Shown here piece after piece: positions 15,684-25,756 of a DNA stretch of 64,000 bases. Numbering within the stretch: position 1 is the stretch's first letter; every line of letters begins with the position of its first letter. The stretch is from Rhodococcus triatomae (GTDB lineage: Bacteria; Actinomycetota; Actinomycetes; Mycobacteriales; Mycobacteriaceae): contig NZ_CP048814.1 of the NCBI RefSeq assembly GCF_014217785.1, positions 3,720,001 through 3,784,000 of the forward strand, given 5' to 3'. The notes under the pieces were generated by a model that saw only the letters and a list, made by a program, of their open reading frames with translations, had not been told where the DNA came from and made no database searches. Made by a program: the position numbers and the translations under genes.

Positions 15684-17048
15684 GTGCGATCGGCAGAGTC
15701 CGTCAACTCGGTGATCAAGGCCTACGACGTGCGTGGGGTGGTCGGCGAGCAACTCGACGACGCGTTCGTGCGGGACGTCGGCGCGGCGTTCGCCCGGCTC
15801 GTTCGCGGCGAGGGCGCCACCGCGGTCGTGATCGGGCACGACATGCGTGCCTCCTCACCGGACCTGGCCGCGTCCTTCGCGGACGGGGTGGCCGGACAGG
15901 GTCTGGACGTGCAGCTGATCGGGCTGGCCTCCACCGACGAGCTGTACTTCGCGTCGGGGCTGTTGCGCTGCCCCGGTGCCATGTTCACGGCGAGTCACAA
16001 TCCCGCGCAGTACAACGGCATCAAACTCTGTCGCGCGGAGGCGAAGCCGGTCGGCCAGGCCACCGGCCTGGCGACCATCGCCCAGGAGGTCATCGACGGG
16101 GTTCCCGCGTACGAGGGCGACCGAGGTTCGGTCACCAGCCGCGACGTGCTCGACGACTACGCGAGTTACCTGCGTGGCCTCGTGGATCTCTCCGAACTGC
16201 GGCCGCTGAAGATCGCCGTCGACGCCGGCAACGGTATGGGTGGCCACACGGCGCCGGCGGTCTTCGGTCCGCTCCCGGTCGAGATCGTCCCGCTCTACTT
16301 CGACCTGGACGGCACGTTCCCCAACCACGAGGCGAACCCGCTCGACCCGAAGAACCTCGTCGACCTGCAGGCCGCGGTGCGCGCCAGTGGCGCGGACATC
16401 GGGCTCGCCTTCGACGGTGACGCCGACCGGTGCTTCGTCGTCGACGAACGGGGCGAGCCGGTGTCGCCGTCGGCCATCACGGCTCTCGTCGCCGCTCGGG
16501 AACTGGCCGAGCACCCCGGCGCGCCGATCATCTACAACCTCATCACCTCGCGTGCGGTGCCCGCGATCGTCACCGAACTCGGCGGGGAACCGATCCGCAC
16601 CCGGGTCGGCCATTCGTTCATCAAACAGAAGATGGCGGAGACCGGTGCGGTGTTCGGCGGCGAGCATTCCGCGCACTACTACTTCCGGGACTTCTGGGGG
16701 GCGGACTCCGGGATGCTGGCGGCACTGCACGTGCTCGCGGCACTCGGGAGCCAGGACCGGCCGCTGTCGGATCTGATGGCGCAGTACGCCCGGTTCGCGG
16801 CCTCCGGCGAGATCAACTCGACCGTGTCGGACGTCACCGCGAAGACGGACGAGGTCGTCGCCGCCTTCGCCGCCCGCACCGTGTCCGTGGACACCCTCGA
16901 CGGGGTCACCGTGGACCTCGGTGGCGGGTCGTGGTTCAACCTGCGCCCCTCCAACACCGAGCCGCTGCTGCGCCTGAACGTCGAAGCCCCCACGGCCGGA
17001 GACGTCGACGCGATCGTCGCGGAGATCCTGGGCATCGTGCGGTCCTGA
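15684..17048 (+). CDS. manB: phosphomannomutase/phosphoglucomutase (Rv3257c-type)
   Basis: Interconverts mannose-6-phosphate and mannose-1-phosphate for GDP-mannose. It is 454 residues with four alpha-D-phosphohexomutase domains: VIKAYDVRGVVG at the N-terminus, the phosphoserine loop MFTASHNPAQYNGIK, the Mg-binding loop AFDGDADRCF, the sugar-binding GEHSAHYYF and the phosphate-binding RPSNTEPLLRLNVEA. The GTG start follows AAGGAG at 15668-15673. It is upstream of the TobH-like SIS protein and manA, so three genes of one pathway are co-directional. Confidence 0.93.
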   Translation: MRSAESVNSVIKAYDVRGVVGEQLDDAFVRDVGAAFARLVRGEGATAVVIGHDMRASSPDLAASFADGVAGQGLDVQLIGLASTDELYFASGLLRCPGAMFTASHNPAQYNGIKLCRAEAKPVGQATGLATIAQEVIDGVPAYEGDRGSVTSRDVLDDYASYLRGLVDLSELRPLKIAVDAGNGMGGHTAPAVFGPLPVEIVPLYFDLDGTFPNHEANPLDPKNLVDLQAAVRASGADIGLAFDGDADRCFVVDERGEPVSPSAITALVAARELAEHPGAPIIYNLITSRAVPAIVTELGGEPIRTRVGHSFIKQKMAETGAVFGGEHSAHYYFRDFWGADSGMLAALHVLAALGSQDRPLSDLMAQYARFAASGEINSTVSDVTAKTDEVVAAFAARTVSVDTLDGVTVDLGGGSWFNLRPSNTEPLLRLNVEAPTAGDVDAIVAEILGIVRS

Positions 17049-17138
17049 CTGACATAGTTGATGCGGGACGGCGCCGGCACAGGACGGCCCCGGCCTGCGG
17101 ATCCTGCCGGACACGCAGCAGAGAAAGGGGGTGGGCAG

Positions 17139-18203
17139 GTGAGTGCACCGACACCCGTGTTCGATCTGGACGACGGTGACGCCCTCGTCTCGGCCGACCG
17201 ACACGGTCTGCTGCGCTCGGCGGCCACCGGTGGAGCCCAGGTGCGGGCCACGGCAGCGGCCGTCGTCGAAGGGGCGCTCGACCGCCTCGCCGGGCTCCGC
17301 CCGCGCAGCGTCGTGTTCGTGAGCGGTGCCGGCCGCGCAGGCCGGGCGGCCGCGCTCGTCGGCGCTCTCCTCGCGGACCGCACGTCCTTTCCCCTCGTCC
17401 GCGTCTCCCGCACACCCGCCTGGGTGGGGCCACTCGACGTCGTGGTGGTCGCGGGTGACGATGCCGGCGATCCGATCCTCGCCGAATCGGTGGACCGTGC
17501 GGTGCGTCGCGGTGCGGAGGTGGTCCTGGCGGCTCCGGACGAGGGCCCGCTGCGGGCCGCCGCCGCCGGGCGCGTCGCCATGCTCGAGCCGCGGGTGCAG
17601 GCGCTTCCGCGGCACACCCTCCTGAGGTTCGTCGCCGCCTATCTCGCGGTGCTGAGTGCGATGGACTCGGCGCGGTGGGATGCGTCGGTGCCACCTCTGG
17701 ACCGGATCGCGGACGTGGCCGACACCGAGGCCCTGCACGATCGCCCCACCAGCGAGGTGTTCCACAATCCGGCGAAGTCGCTCGCCACCCGGCTGCTGGG
17801 CAGGCGGCTGGTGTTCACGGGCGCGACCGAGGCCACCGTCGAACTCGCCGGGCATGCCGCCGAGTCTGTGCTGTTCGCCGGACACGTCGCCGTCTCGGCG
17901 GCACTGTCGACGGTGCTGCAGGCCGCGCCCGCACTCGCCCCGGCCGCCGGAGCCGTGGACTCGCTGTTCCACGACCCGGAGTTCGACGGGCCGCCCGGAA
18001 CCGAGCCGGTGCGGACGCTGGTACTGACCCCGGTGGCCGAGCAGCCGGTGACCGCGCGCCGTACCGCGGTCCTCGCCGACGCCGAGCTTCTCGTCGCGGA
18101 CGGCGACGACACGGGTGAGATGACCGATTTCGAACAGATCGCGATGATGGCCTGCCGCCTCGACATGGTGGCGGCCTATCTGCAGTTGACAGGTGGACGG
18201 TAG
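17139..18203 (+). CDS. TobH-like SIS-domain protein (Rv3256c-like)
   Basis: 354 residues related to the bifunctional phosphoglucose/phosphomannose isomerase C-terminal family. A SIS-like first half (SVVFVSGAGRAGRAAALVGAL) and ERTSF-type sugar-phosphate pockets can be inferred but not confirmed. The mycobacterial orthologue Rv3256c sits between the same two mannose enzymes. The start is GTG 17139 after GAAAGGGGG, and the stop (TAG) is two bases before the manA GTG. A role in mannose-phosphate handling or as a regulatory partner of ManA is likely from context; activity is unproven. Confidence 0.75.
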   Translation: MSAPTPVFDLDDGDALVSADRHGLLRSAATGGAQVRATAAAVVEGALDRLAGLRPRSVVFVSGAGRAGRAAALVGALLADRTSFPLVRVSRTPAWVGPLDVVVVAGDDAGDPILAESVDRAVRRGAEVVLAAPDEGPLRAAAAGRVAMLEPRVQALPRHTLLRFVAAYLAVLSAMDSARWDASVPPLDRIADVADTEALHDRPTSEVFHNPAKSLATRLLGRRLVFTGATEATVELAGHAAESVLFAGHVAVSAALSTVLQAAPALAPAAGAVDSLFHDPEFDGPPGTEPVRTLVLTPVAEQPVTARRTAVLADAELLVADGDDTGEMTDFEQIAMMACRLDMVAAYLQLTGGR

Positions 18204-18205
18204 TA

Positions 18206-19444
18206 GTGCACGAACTGGACGGGGCCGTACGGTCCTACGCCTGGGGGTCGCGCACGGCCATAGCGCGGCTGCGCGGCCTGCCCGTTCCCACCGCCCATCC
18301 CGAGGCGGAACTCTGGCTCGGCGCCCACCCCGCCGGGCCGGCGCGGGTGGTCACCGACGAGGGTCCGCGCTCGCTGCTCGAGGTGGTCCGCGAGAACCCC
18401 GCACGCGAGCTGGGCTCCCGGTCGTTGGAGGATTTCGGCGACCGATTGCCGTTCCTGCTCAAGCTGCTCGCCGCCGAGGAGCCGCTGTCCCTGCAGGCTC
18501 ATCCGAGCGCGGCGCAGGCGCGCGAAGGGTTCGCTCGCGAGAACGCCGCGGGCATACCGCTCGGCTCCTCGATCCGCAACTATCGGGACGACAGCCACAA
18601 GCCGGAGCTCGTCGTCGCGCTGACGACGTTCGAGGCGCTGGCGGGATTCCGCAGGCCCGACCGGACGGTGAAGTTGCTCGGGGCGCTCGGCGTTCCGGAG
18701 TTGGAGCCGTACGTCGCGCTGCTGGCCGGGCAGCCCGACTCGGACGGCCTGCGAGCGCTGTTCACCACGTGGATCACCCTTCCGCCACCGGTGCTCGCGG
18801 CTCTCATGCCGGGGGTGCTCGACGGATGTGTCGCCTACCTGGCCGCCGAGCCCGACGGCGAATTCGCCGACGAGGTTCGCACGGCACTCGAACTCAGCGA
18901 GGCGTATCCGGGTGATACCGGCGTGCTGGCATCGCTGTTGCTCAACCGGGTGCGGCTCGAACCGGGGCAGGGGCTCTACCTCGATGCGGGAAACCTGCAC
19001 GCGTATCTGCACGGGGTCGGGGTCGAGATCATGGCGAACTCCGACAACGTCCTGCGGGGCGGGCTGACGCCCAAACACGTCGACGTCCCCGAATTGCTGC
19101 GGGTGCTGGACTTCGATTCCGCCCCGGCGCCGTTCGTCGAGCCGGTTCAGGTTCCCGGCACCGGGAAGTTCGAATATGACACTCCGGCACCGGAATTCGA
19201 GCTCTCGCGGATCGAGCTCACCGATGCCTCCACGGGGCCGAACTCGTTCGTGCTGGGCGGTGACGGTCCGCGGGTGCTGCTGTGCACCGCGGGCACTGCG
19301 ACGCTCGTCGCGGGGGACAGGTCGCTCGAGCTGTCCCAGGGCGCGGCTGCCTGGATCGCCGCCGAGGATCCCGAGGTGGTGATCACGCCGCTCGGCGGCC
19401 GGGTCCAGCTGTTCAGCGCGTCCACCGGACGATTGCGGACGTAG
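18206..19444 (+). CDS. manA: mannose-6-phosphate isomerase, class I
   Basis: Converts fructose-6-phosphate to mannose-6-phosphate, the entry to GDP-mannose. It is a 412-residue cupin metalloenzyme. Zinc ligands are seen in LSLQAHPSAAQA (Gln, His), DDSHKPELV (Glu) and YLDAGNLHAYLHGVG (His), with the family motif NSDNVLRGGLTPKHVDV. GTG 18206 follows the stop of the SIS gene by two bases, so the two are translationally coupled. Confidence 0.95.
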   Translation: MHELDGAVRSYAWGSRTAIARLRGLPVPTAHPEAELWLGAHPAGPARVVTDEGPRSLLEVVRENPARELGSRSLEDFGDRLPFLLKLLAAEEPLSLQAHPSAAQAREGFARENAAGIPLGSSIRNYRDDSHKPELVVALTTFEALAGFRRPDRTVKLLGALGVPELEPYVALLAGQPDSDGLRALFTTWITLPPPVLAALMPGVLDGCVAYLAAEPDGEFADEVRTALELSEAYPGDTGVLASLLLNRVRLEPGQGLYLDAGNLHAYLHGVGVEIMANSDNVLRGGLTPKHVDVPELLRVLDFDSAPAPFVEPVQVPGTGKFEYDTPAPEFELSRIELTDASTGPNSFVLGGDGPRVLLCTAGTATLVAGDRSLELSQGAAAWIAAEDPEVVITPLGGRVQLFSASTGRLRT

Positions 19445-19564
19445 CAGACGAACCGGACAGCGGAAACTCTTGGTGCCGCACGGGTTTGGTGTCGGAGTCG
19501 CTCGGGCGGGCTCGCGGGTGAACTAGTCTGAACCGTCACGTCGCATCGACCCGGAGGAGGCGCG

Positions 19565-20485
19565 GTGTCCGCTCACGGTGGGAAGAAGGCCATCTACGCG
19601 GCACTCGGAGCGAACGCGGGTATCGCGGTCGCGAAGTTCGGCGGATTCCTGATCACTGGGTCGTCCTCGATGCTCGCCGAGTCGGTGCACTCGGTCGCGG
19701 ACACCTCCAACCAGGGTCTGCTGCTGGTCGGCCAGAAGCGCGCCGAGAAGGCGGCCGACGATCTGCACCAGTTCGGCTACGGCCGGAGCCGGTACTTCTA
19801 CGCGTTCGTCGTCGCGCTGGTCCTGTTCAGCCTGGGCTCACTGTTCGCGATCTACGAGGGCGTCCACAAGATCCGGCACCCGGAGGAACTGACGTCGCCA
19901 CTCGTGGCCGTCGTGATCCTGCTGATCGCGATCGGACTCGAGGCGTTCAGCTTCACCACGGCGGTGCGAGAGTCGCGACCGCTCGTCGGCGAGTCCGGGT
20001 GGTGGGGATTCATCCGGACGTCACGCAGCCCCGAACTGCCGGTGGTCCTGCTCGAGGACACCGGCGCACTCGTGGGGCTGGTCCTCGCGCTCGGTGGCGT
20101 GGGCCTGACCATGCTCACCGGCGATCCGGTGTGGGACGGAATCGGCACCCTGTGCATCGGTGTGCTGCTCGGGATCATCGCCGTCATCCTCATCGTCGAG
20201 ATGCAGAGTCTGCTCATCGGTGAGGGGGCCACGACCGGCGAACAACAGGCGATCGTGGCCGCGCTGGAGAGCGTCGACGCCATCGAGAACGTCATCCACA
20301 TCAAGACCCAGTACCTGGGCCCCGACGAGATCCTCGTGGCGGCCAAGATCGCCGTCGGCCCGGGCGCGGACATCACGACCGTCGCCACGGCCATCGACGA
20401 GGCCGAGGCACGCATCCGCGCGGCCGTTCCCGCGGCACGCCGGATCTACCTCGAACCGGACTTGATGCGGGCGGGCCGGGCATAG
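19565..20485 (+). CDS. cation diffusion facilitator (SLC30A9-like)
   Basis: 306-residue CDF-family metal/proton antiporter with about six membrane segments. Metal-site motifs are AESVHSVADTSNQ (HxxxD) in the second segment and LLEDTGALVG in the fifth, where Glu-Asp replaces the usual His-Asp. This is a feature of the SLC30A9-like subgroup and may alter metal choice. The cytoplasmic C-terminal domain runs from about residue 220. The GTG start has GGAGGAGG just upstream, and TAGTCT near 19525 is a probable -10. The substrate (zinc, manganese or iron) cannot be read from sequence. Confidence 0.88.
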   Translation: MSAHGGKKAIYAALGANAGIAVAKFGGFLITGSSSMLAESVHSVADTSNQGLLLVGQKRAEKAADDLHQFGYGRSRYFYAFVVALVLFSLGSLFAIYEGVHKIRHPEELTSPLVAVVILLIAIGLEAFSFTTAVRESRPLVGESGWWGFIRTSRSPELPVVLLEDTGALVGLVLALGGVGLTMLTGDPVWDGIGTLCIGVLLGIIAVILIVEMQSLLIGEGATTGEQQAIVAALESVDAIENVIHIKTQYLGPDEILVAAKIAVGPGADITTVATAIDEAEARIRAAVPAARRIYLEPDLMRAGRA

Positions 20486-20514
20486 TCTTTACACCGATCG
20501 ACAGTGGAGGTCAG

Positions 20515-22179
20515 ATGTCCGTCTCGCAGCAGGGGAACGGCGGCGGGTCCGCGGGAGGCTCGTGGCTCGCGGGCCTGCGCCGCACCAAGTCCGTCGAACA
20601 GTCCATCCGGGACACCGACGAGCCGGAGACCAAACTCCGCAAGGACCTCACGTCCTGGGACCTGACGGTGTTCGGTGTCGCGGTGGTCATCGGCGCGGGC
20701 ATCTTCACCCTGACCGCACGGACGGCGGGCAACGTCGCCGGGCCCTCCGTGTCCGCGGCCTTCGTGATCGCGGCGATCGCGTGCGGCCTCGCGGCGCTGT
20801 GCTATGCGGAGTTCGCCTCCACCGTCCCCGTTGCCGGGAGTGCGTACACCTTCTCCTATGCGACGTTCGGTGAGTTCGCGGCCTGGATCATCGGCTGGGA
20901 CCTGATTCTCGAGTTCGCGCTCGCCTCGTCGGTGGTGGCCAAGGGGTGGTCGCTGTACCTCGGCGAGGTGCTCGCCGGTCTGGAGGTCGTGGATCTGCGT
21001 GCCCGGGTCGAGATCGGATCCCTCACGTTCGACTGGGGCGCGGTCCTGATCGTGGCGATCATCTCCGTCATCCTCGTGTCGGGCACCAAGCTGTCCTCAC
21101 GCGTGTCCCTCGTCATCACGGCGATCAAGGTCGGTGTGGTGATCCTGGTCGTCGTGGTCGGGGCCTTCTACATCGACGGCTCGAACTACAGCCCGTACAT
21201 CCCGCCGTCGGAGCCGGGGGACACCGGCGAGGGTATCCACCAGTCGCTGTTCTCGTTCGTCACCGGCGCCGGAGGCAGCACCTTCGGGTGGTACGGCCTG
21301 CTCGCCGCCGCCAGCCTCGTGTTCTTCGCGTTCATCGGGTTCGACGTCGTGGCCACCACCGCCGAGGAGACGAAGAATCCGCAGCGGGCTCTGCCCCGGG
21401 GCATCCTCGGTTCCCTCGCCATCGTGACGGTGCTGTACGTGGCCGTCACCCTGGTCCTGACCGGAATGGTGAACTACACCGACCTCGCGGGCGAGGACTC
21501 CAATCTCGCCACGGCATTCGGTCTCCACGGGATCACCTGGGCCAAGAACGTCATCGCCTTCGGCGCGCTCGCGGGTCTGACGACCGTGGTCATGGTCCTC
21601 ATGCTGGGACAGACACGAGTGCTGTTCGCGATGTCGCGCGACGGTCTCATGCCGCGGGCCCTCGCGCCGACCGGCACTCGCGGCACCCCCGTCCGTATCA
21701 CCGTCATCGTCGGCGCGGTGGTCGCCGTCCTCGCCGGCTTCTTCCCGATCGGGACGCTCGAGGAAATGGTCAACATCGGCACCCTGTTCGCCTTCGTGCT
21801 CGTCTCGCTCGGTGTGATCGTGTTGCGGCGCACCAGGCCCGACCTGCCGCGCGGATTCCGGGTGCCGTTCGTGCCCTGGGTGCCGATCCTGGCCGTCCTC
21901 GCCTGCCTGTGGCTGATGGTGAACCTGTCCGTGGAGACCTGGATTCGGTTCCTCGTGTGGATGGCGCTCGGTGTCGTCGTCTACTTCGTCTACAGCAGAA
22001 GGCATTCCGTCCTGGGTCGCGCCGCACGAGGCGAGCGTCCGGACTCGTTCCACCGCAGGCGCGAGCCGGTCGGCGGTGCGGATCCGGTGCGCACCGAGAC
22101 CGTGCGAACGGACCGTGAGACGATCGACCGCGAGAGCGGCGAGACCACCGACCCCCGAGACGAAGGTGACGTGCGATGA
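20515..22179 (+). CDS. APC-family amino acid permease (cationic amino acid transporter type, Rv3253c-like)
   Basis: 554 residues, about 12 membrane segments. Family motifs are VFGVAVVIGAGIFTLTART in segment 1, a transport-site GxG-type start, and IGFDVVATTAEETKNPQRAL before segment 7. The N-terminal 35 residues and the C-terminal 60 (repeated acidic/Arg stretches such as RTETVRTDRETIDRESGE) are soluble. A TAGTCT box at 20483-20488 overlaps the preceding stop, and GGAGGT precedes the ATG. Its stop overlaps the next start (ATGA). Confidence 0.9.
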   Translation: MSVSQQGNGGGSAGGSWLAGLRRTKSVEQSIRDTDEPETKLRKDLTSWDLTVFGVAVVIGAGIFTLTARTAGNVAGPSVSAAFVIAAIACGLAALCYAEFASTVPVAGSAYTFSYATFGEFAAWIIGWDLILEFALASSVVAKGWSLYLGEVLAGLEVVDLRARVEIGSLTFDWGAVLIVAIISVILVSGTKLSSRVSLVITAIKVGVVILVVVVGAFYIDGSNYSPYIPPSEPGDTGEGIHQSLFSFVTGAGGSTFGWYGLLAAASLVFFAFIGFDVVATTAEETKNPQRALPRGILGSLAIVTVLYVAVTLVLTGMVNYTDLAGEDSNLATAFGLHGITWAKNVIAFGALAGLTTVVMVLMLGQTRVLFAMSRDGLMPRALAPTGTRGTPVRITVIVGAVVAVLAGFFPIGTLEEMVNIGTLFAFVLVSLGVIVLRRTRPDLPRGFRVPFVPWVPILAVLACLWLMVNLSVETWIRFLVWMALGVVVYFVYSRRHSVLGRAARGERPDSFHRRREPVGGADPVRTETVRTDRETIDRESGETTDPRDEGDVR

Positions 22180-22652
22180 CCGCGAGTGGAGAACCCGAAC
22201 TCGTCACGGTCGGGGCGACGACCACGGCGGTGGTACACGGGCTCGTACCGATGACCGAGATCACCAACTTCTACGACAGTGCCTTCCGGGCACTCGACCG
22301 CGTCCTCACCGGGCAGTCGATCACCCTCGCCGGGGCAGGATTCGGGCTCTATCACGGAGTGCCGACCGACACCGCGGACATCGAGGTCGGATTCCCGGCG
22401 GACCGGCCCGTCGTGCCCGCGGGCGACGTGGTCGCGAGCGAGTTGCCCGCGGGCCGCGTCGCGCGGCTGGTCCACCGGGGAGCCTTCGACGGGCTGGGGG
22501 AGTCCTGGCAACGGCTGGGGCGATGGATCGAGGAACAGGGCCTCGTGGCGGGACCGGTGATGTGGGAGGTCTATCTCACCGAGCCGTCCCCCGACATGGA
22601 CCCCGAGGAACTGCGGACCGAACTGAACTGGGTGGTCACCGACCCGATGTGA
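22176..22652 (+). CDS. GyrI-like small-molecule-binding domain protein
   Basis: 158 residues resembling the effector-binding (GyrI/AraC-type, SOUL-fold) domain: repeated beta-alpha units with GFGLYHGVPTDTADIEVGFP in the first half and GPVMWEVYLTEPSPD in the second. No DNA-binding domain is attached, so it is probably a ligand-binding or degrading stand-alone domain. ATG 22176 overlaps the permease stop by four bases, so the two are coupled. In M. tuberculosis this position is occupied by the alkane hydroxylase cluster, as recalled. Confidence 0.75.
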   Translation: MTASGEPELVTVGATTTAVVHGLVPMTEITNFYDSAFRALDRVLTGQSITLAGAGFGLYHGVPTDTADIEVGFPADRPVVPAGDVVASELPAGRVARLVHRGAFDGLGESWQRLGRWIEEQGLVAGPVMWEVYLTEPSPDMDPEELRTELNWVVTDPM

Positions 22653-22802
22653 CCGGGTGAGCGCGCCTCCGGCGGCCGGTGGCCGTGCCCGGGCCGCGGC
22701 CTGCTCTGCGACCCGGTCGAGCGGTGAGTACGGCCGGTCACCGGGAGCGCGGTGCACCCGATAGCCTGAACACGAACAGCAGCAGCCAATCAGGAGAGGC
22801 AG

Positions 22803-24287
<1,485 letters not shown>

Positions 24288-24294
24288 GTTTCAC

Positions 24295-24936
24295 GTGGGC
24301 ATCCTGGTAGCTCTCGAGGGGCTCGACGGGGCAGGCAAGCGCACACTGGTCGCGAAGGTGCTCACCCACCTCGCCGCGGCCGGTGTGCGCACCGCCACGC
24401 TCGACTTCCCGCGGTACGGGCGTTCGGTGCACGCGGACATCGCGTCGGAGGCACTGCGGGGGGAGCACGGCGACCTCGCGGACTCGGTGCACGCGATGGC
24501 GCTGATGTTCGCGCTCGACCGGTCCGGGGCGGTGCCCGAGTTGCGAGAACTGATGGACCGGAACGACCTGGTGATCCTGGACCGGTACGTCGCCTCGAAC
24601 GCCGCGTACGGCGCGGCTCGGGTGCACCAGGACGCGTCCGGTGAGTTCGTGCGGTGGATCGGCGAGCTGGAGTTCGACCGCCTGGGGCTGCCTCTGCCGG
24701 ATCGGCAGCTCTATCTGGAGGTCCCGGTGACGCTCGCGGAGCTGCGTGCCCGGGCCAGGGAGACGCAGGAGGGACGCGTTCTCGACGCGTACGAGCGGGA
24801 CAGCGGGCTCCAGGTCCGCACTGGTGAACTCTATGCGGAATTGGCACGTGACCAGTGGAGATCTCCCTGGACGGTACTCACCCCGGACGTCGATCCCGTC
24901 ACGGTCGCGAAAAACCTGGCACTCTTGACGAGGTAG
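24295..24936 (+). CDS. tmk: thymidylate kinase
   Basis: Phosphorylates dTMP to dTDP. It is 213 residues, close to the 214 recalled for M. tuberculosis. The P-loop VALEGLDGAGKRTLVAKVL has the mycobacterial-type Arg in the loop. LDFPRYGRSVHADI and LDRYVASNAAYGAAR (DRY) form the dTMP site. GTG 24295 lies 7 bases after the sahH stop, so the two are probably one transcript. Confidence 0.93.
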   Translation: MGILVALEGLDGAGKRTLVAKVLTHLAAAGVRTATLDFPRYGRSVHADIASEALRGEHGDLADSVHAMALMFALDRSGAVPELRELMDRNDLVILDRYVASNAAYGAARVHQDASGEFVRWIGELEFDRLGLPLPDRQLYLEVPVTLAELRARARETQEGRVLDAYERDSGLQVRTGELYAELARDQWRSPWTVLTPDVDPVTVAKNLALLTR

Positions 24937-24950
24937 TCACGCGGGGGTGT

Positions 24951-25045
24951 GGCGGCACGCCGGATCGGCGGACACACCCGTGACGGCGGCACGCCGGAAC
25001 GGCGGACACACCCGTGACGGCGGCACGCCGGAACGGCGAACACAC
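24951..25045. repeat. 34-bp tandem repeat upstream of mtrA
   Basis: Two full copies and one partial copy of a 34-bp unit starting GGCGGCACGCCGGAACGGCG and ending ACACACCCGTGAC: 24951-24984, 24985-25018 and 25019-25045. Copy 1 differs from copy 2 at one base. The array fills the gap between tmk and mtrA. It is directly repeated without spacers, so it is not a CRISPR. Confidence 0.9.
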
Positions 25046-25078
25046 TGTTACCGGCTCGGAAGGTGTAACGATAGGGTC

Positions 25079-25756
25079 ATGAAGCCTAGGATTCTGGTGG
25101 TCGACGACGACACGGCGCTGGCCGAGATGCTCACGATCGTGCTTCGCGGGGAGGGTTTCGAACCCTTCGTGGTCGGAGACGGTACGCAGGCGCTCACCGC
25201 GGTCCGGGAGACGCGTCCCGACCTGGTCCTGCTGGACCTGATGTTGCCGGGCATGAACGGCATCGACGTGTGCCGCGTGCTGCGCGCGGATTCCGGGGTC
25301 CCGATCGTCATGCTCACGGCGAAGACGGACACCGTCGACGTCGTTCTCGGCCTCGAGTCCGGTGCGGACGACTACATCGTCAAGCCCTTCAAGCCGAAGG
25401 AACTGGTTGCGCGGGTCCGCGCGCGGCTGCGCCGCACCGAGAACGAGCCGGCCGAGCTCCTCAGCATCGCCGACATCGACATCGACGTCCCGGCGCACAA
25501 GGTCAGCCGGGGTGACGAGCTGGTCTCCCTCACGCCGCTCGAGTTCGACCTGCTGGTCGCGCTCGCCCGCAAACCGCGCCAGGTCTTCACCCGCGAGGTG
25601 CTCCTCGAACAGGTGTGGGGCTACCGGCATGCTGCTGACACCAGGCTGGTCAACGTGCACGTCCAGCGACTCCGGGCGAAGGTGGAGAAGGATCCGGAGA
25701 ATCCCGAGGTGGTGCTCACGGTCAGGGGGGTCGGCTACAAGGCCGGACCGCCGTGA
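25079..25756 (+). CDS. mtrA: response regulator MtrA
   Basis: OmpR-family regulator controlling cell division and cell-wall genes in mycolata. It is 225 residues. The receiver domain (1-120) has the acidic pocket [13 protein letters not shown], phospho-acceptor Asp in [13 protein letters not shown], and the Lys in [11 protein letters not shown]. The winged-helix C-terminal domain runs from about 130 ([16 protein letters not shown]). ATG 25079 gives the standard N-terminus. An upstream in-frame start at 24947 runs through the tandem repeat and is rejected. mtrB begins at GTG 25753, overlapping the stop (GTGA). Confidence 0.97.
   Translation: MKPRILVVDDDTALAEMLTIVLRGEGFEPFVVGDGTQALTAVRETRPDLVLLDLMLPGMNGIDVCRVLRADSGVPIVMLTAKTDTVDVVLGLESGADDYIVKPFKPKELVARVRARLRRTENEPAELLSIADIDIDVPAHKVSRGDELVSLTPLEFDLLVALARKPRQVFTREVLLEQVWGYRHAADTRLVNVHVQRLRAKVEKDPENPEVVLTVRGVGYKAGPP

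Noticed and set aside
22653-22802. SAH riboswitch before sahH
   Set aside because: I could not find the conserved core or a convincing fold; only a -10 box and a Shine-Dalgarno are visible.
24951-25045. CRISPR array
   Set aside because: Units are directly adjacent without unique spacers and no cas genes are nearby.
24947-25078. Longer MtrA start
   Set aside because: The extra residues are translation of the tandem repeat and are absent from the MtrA family.
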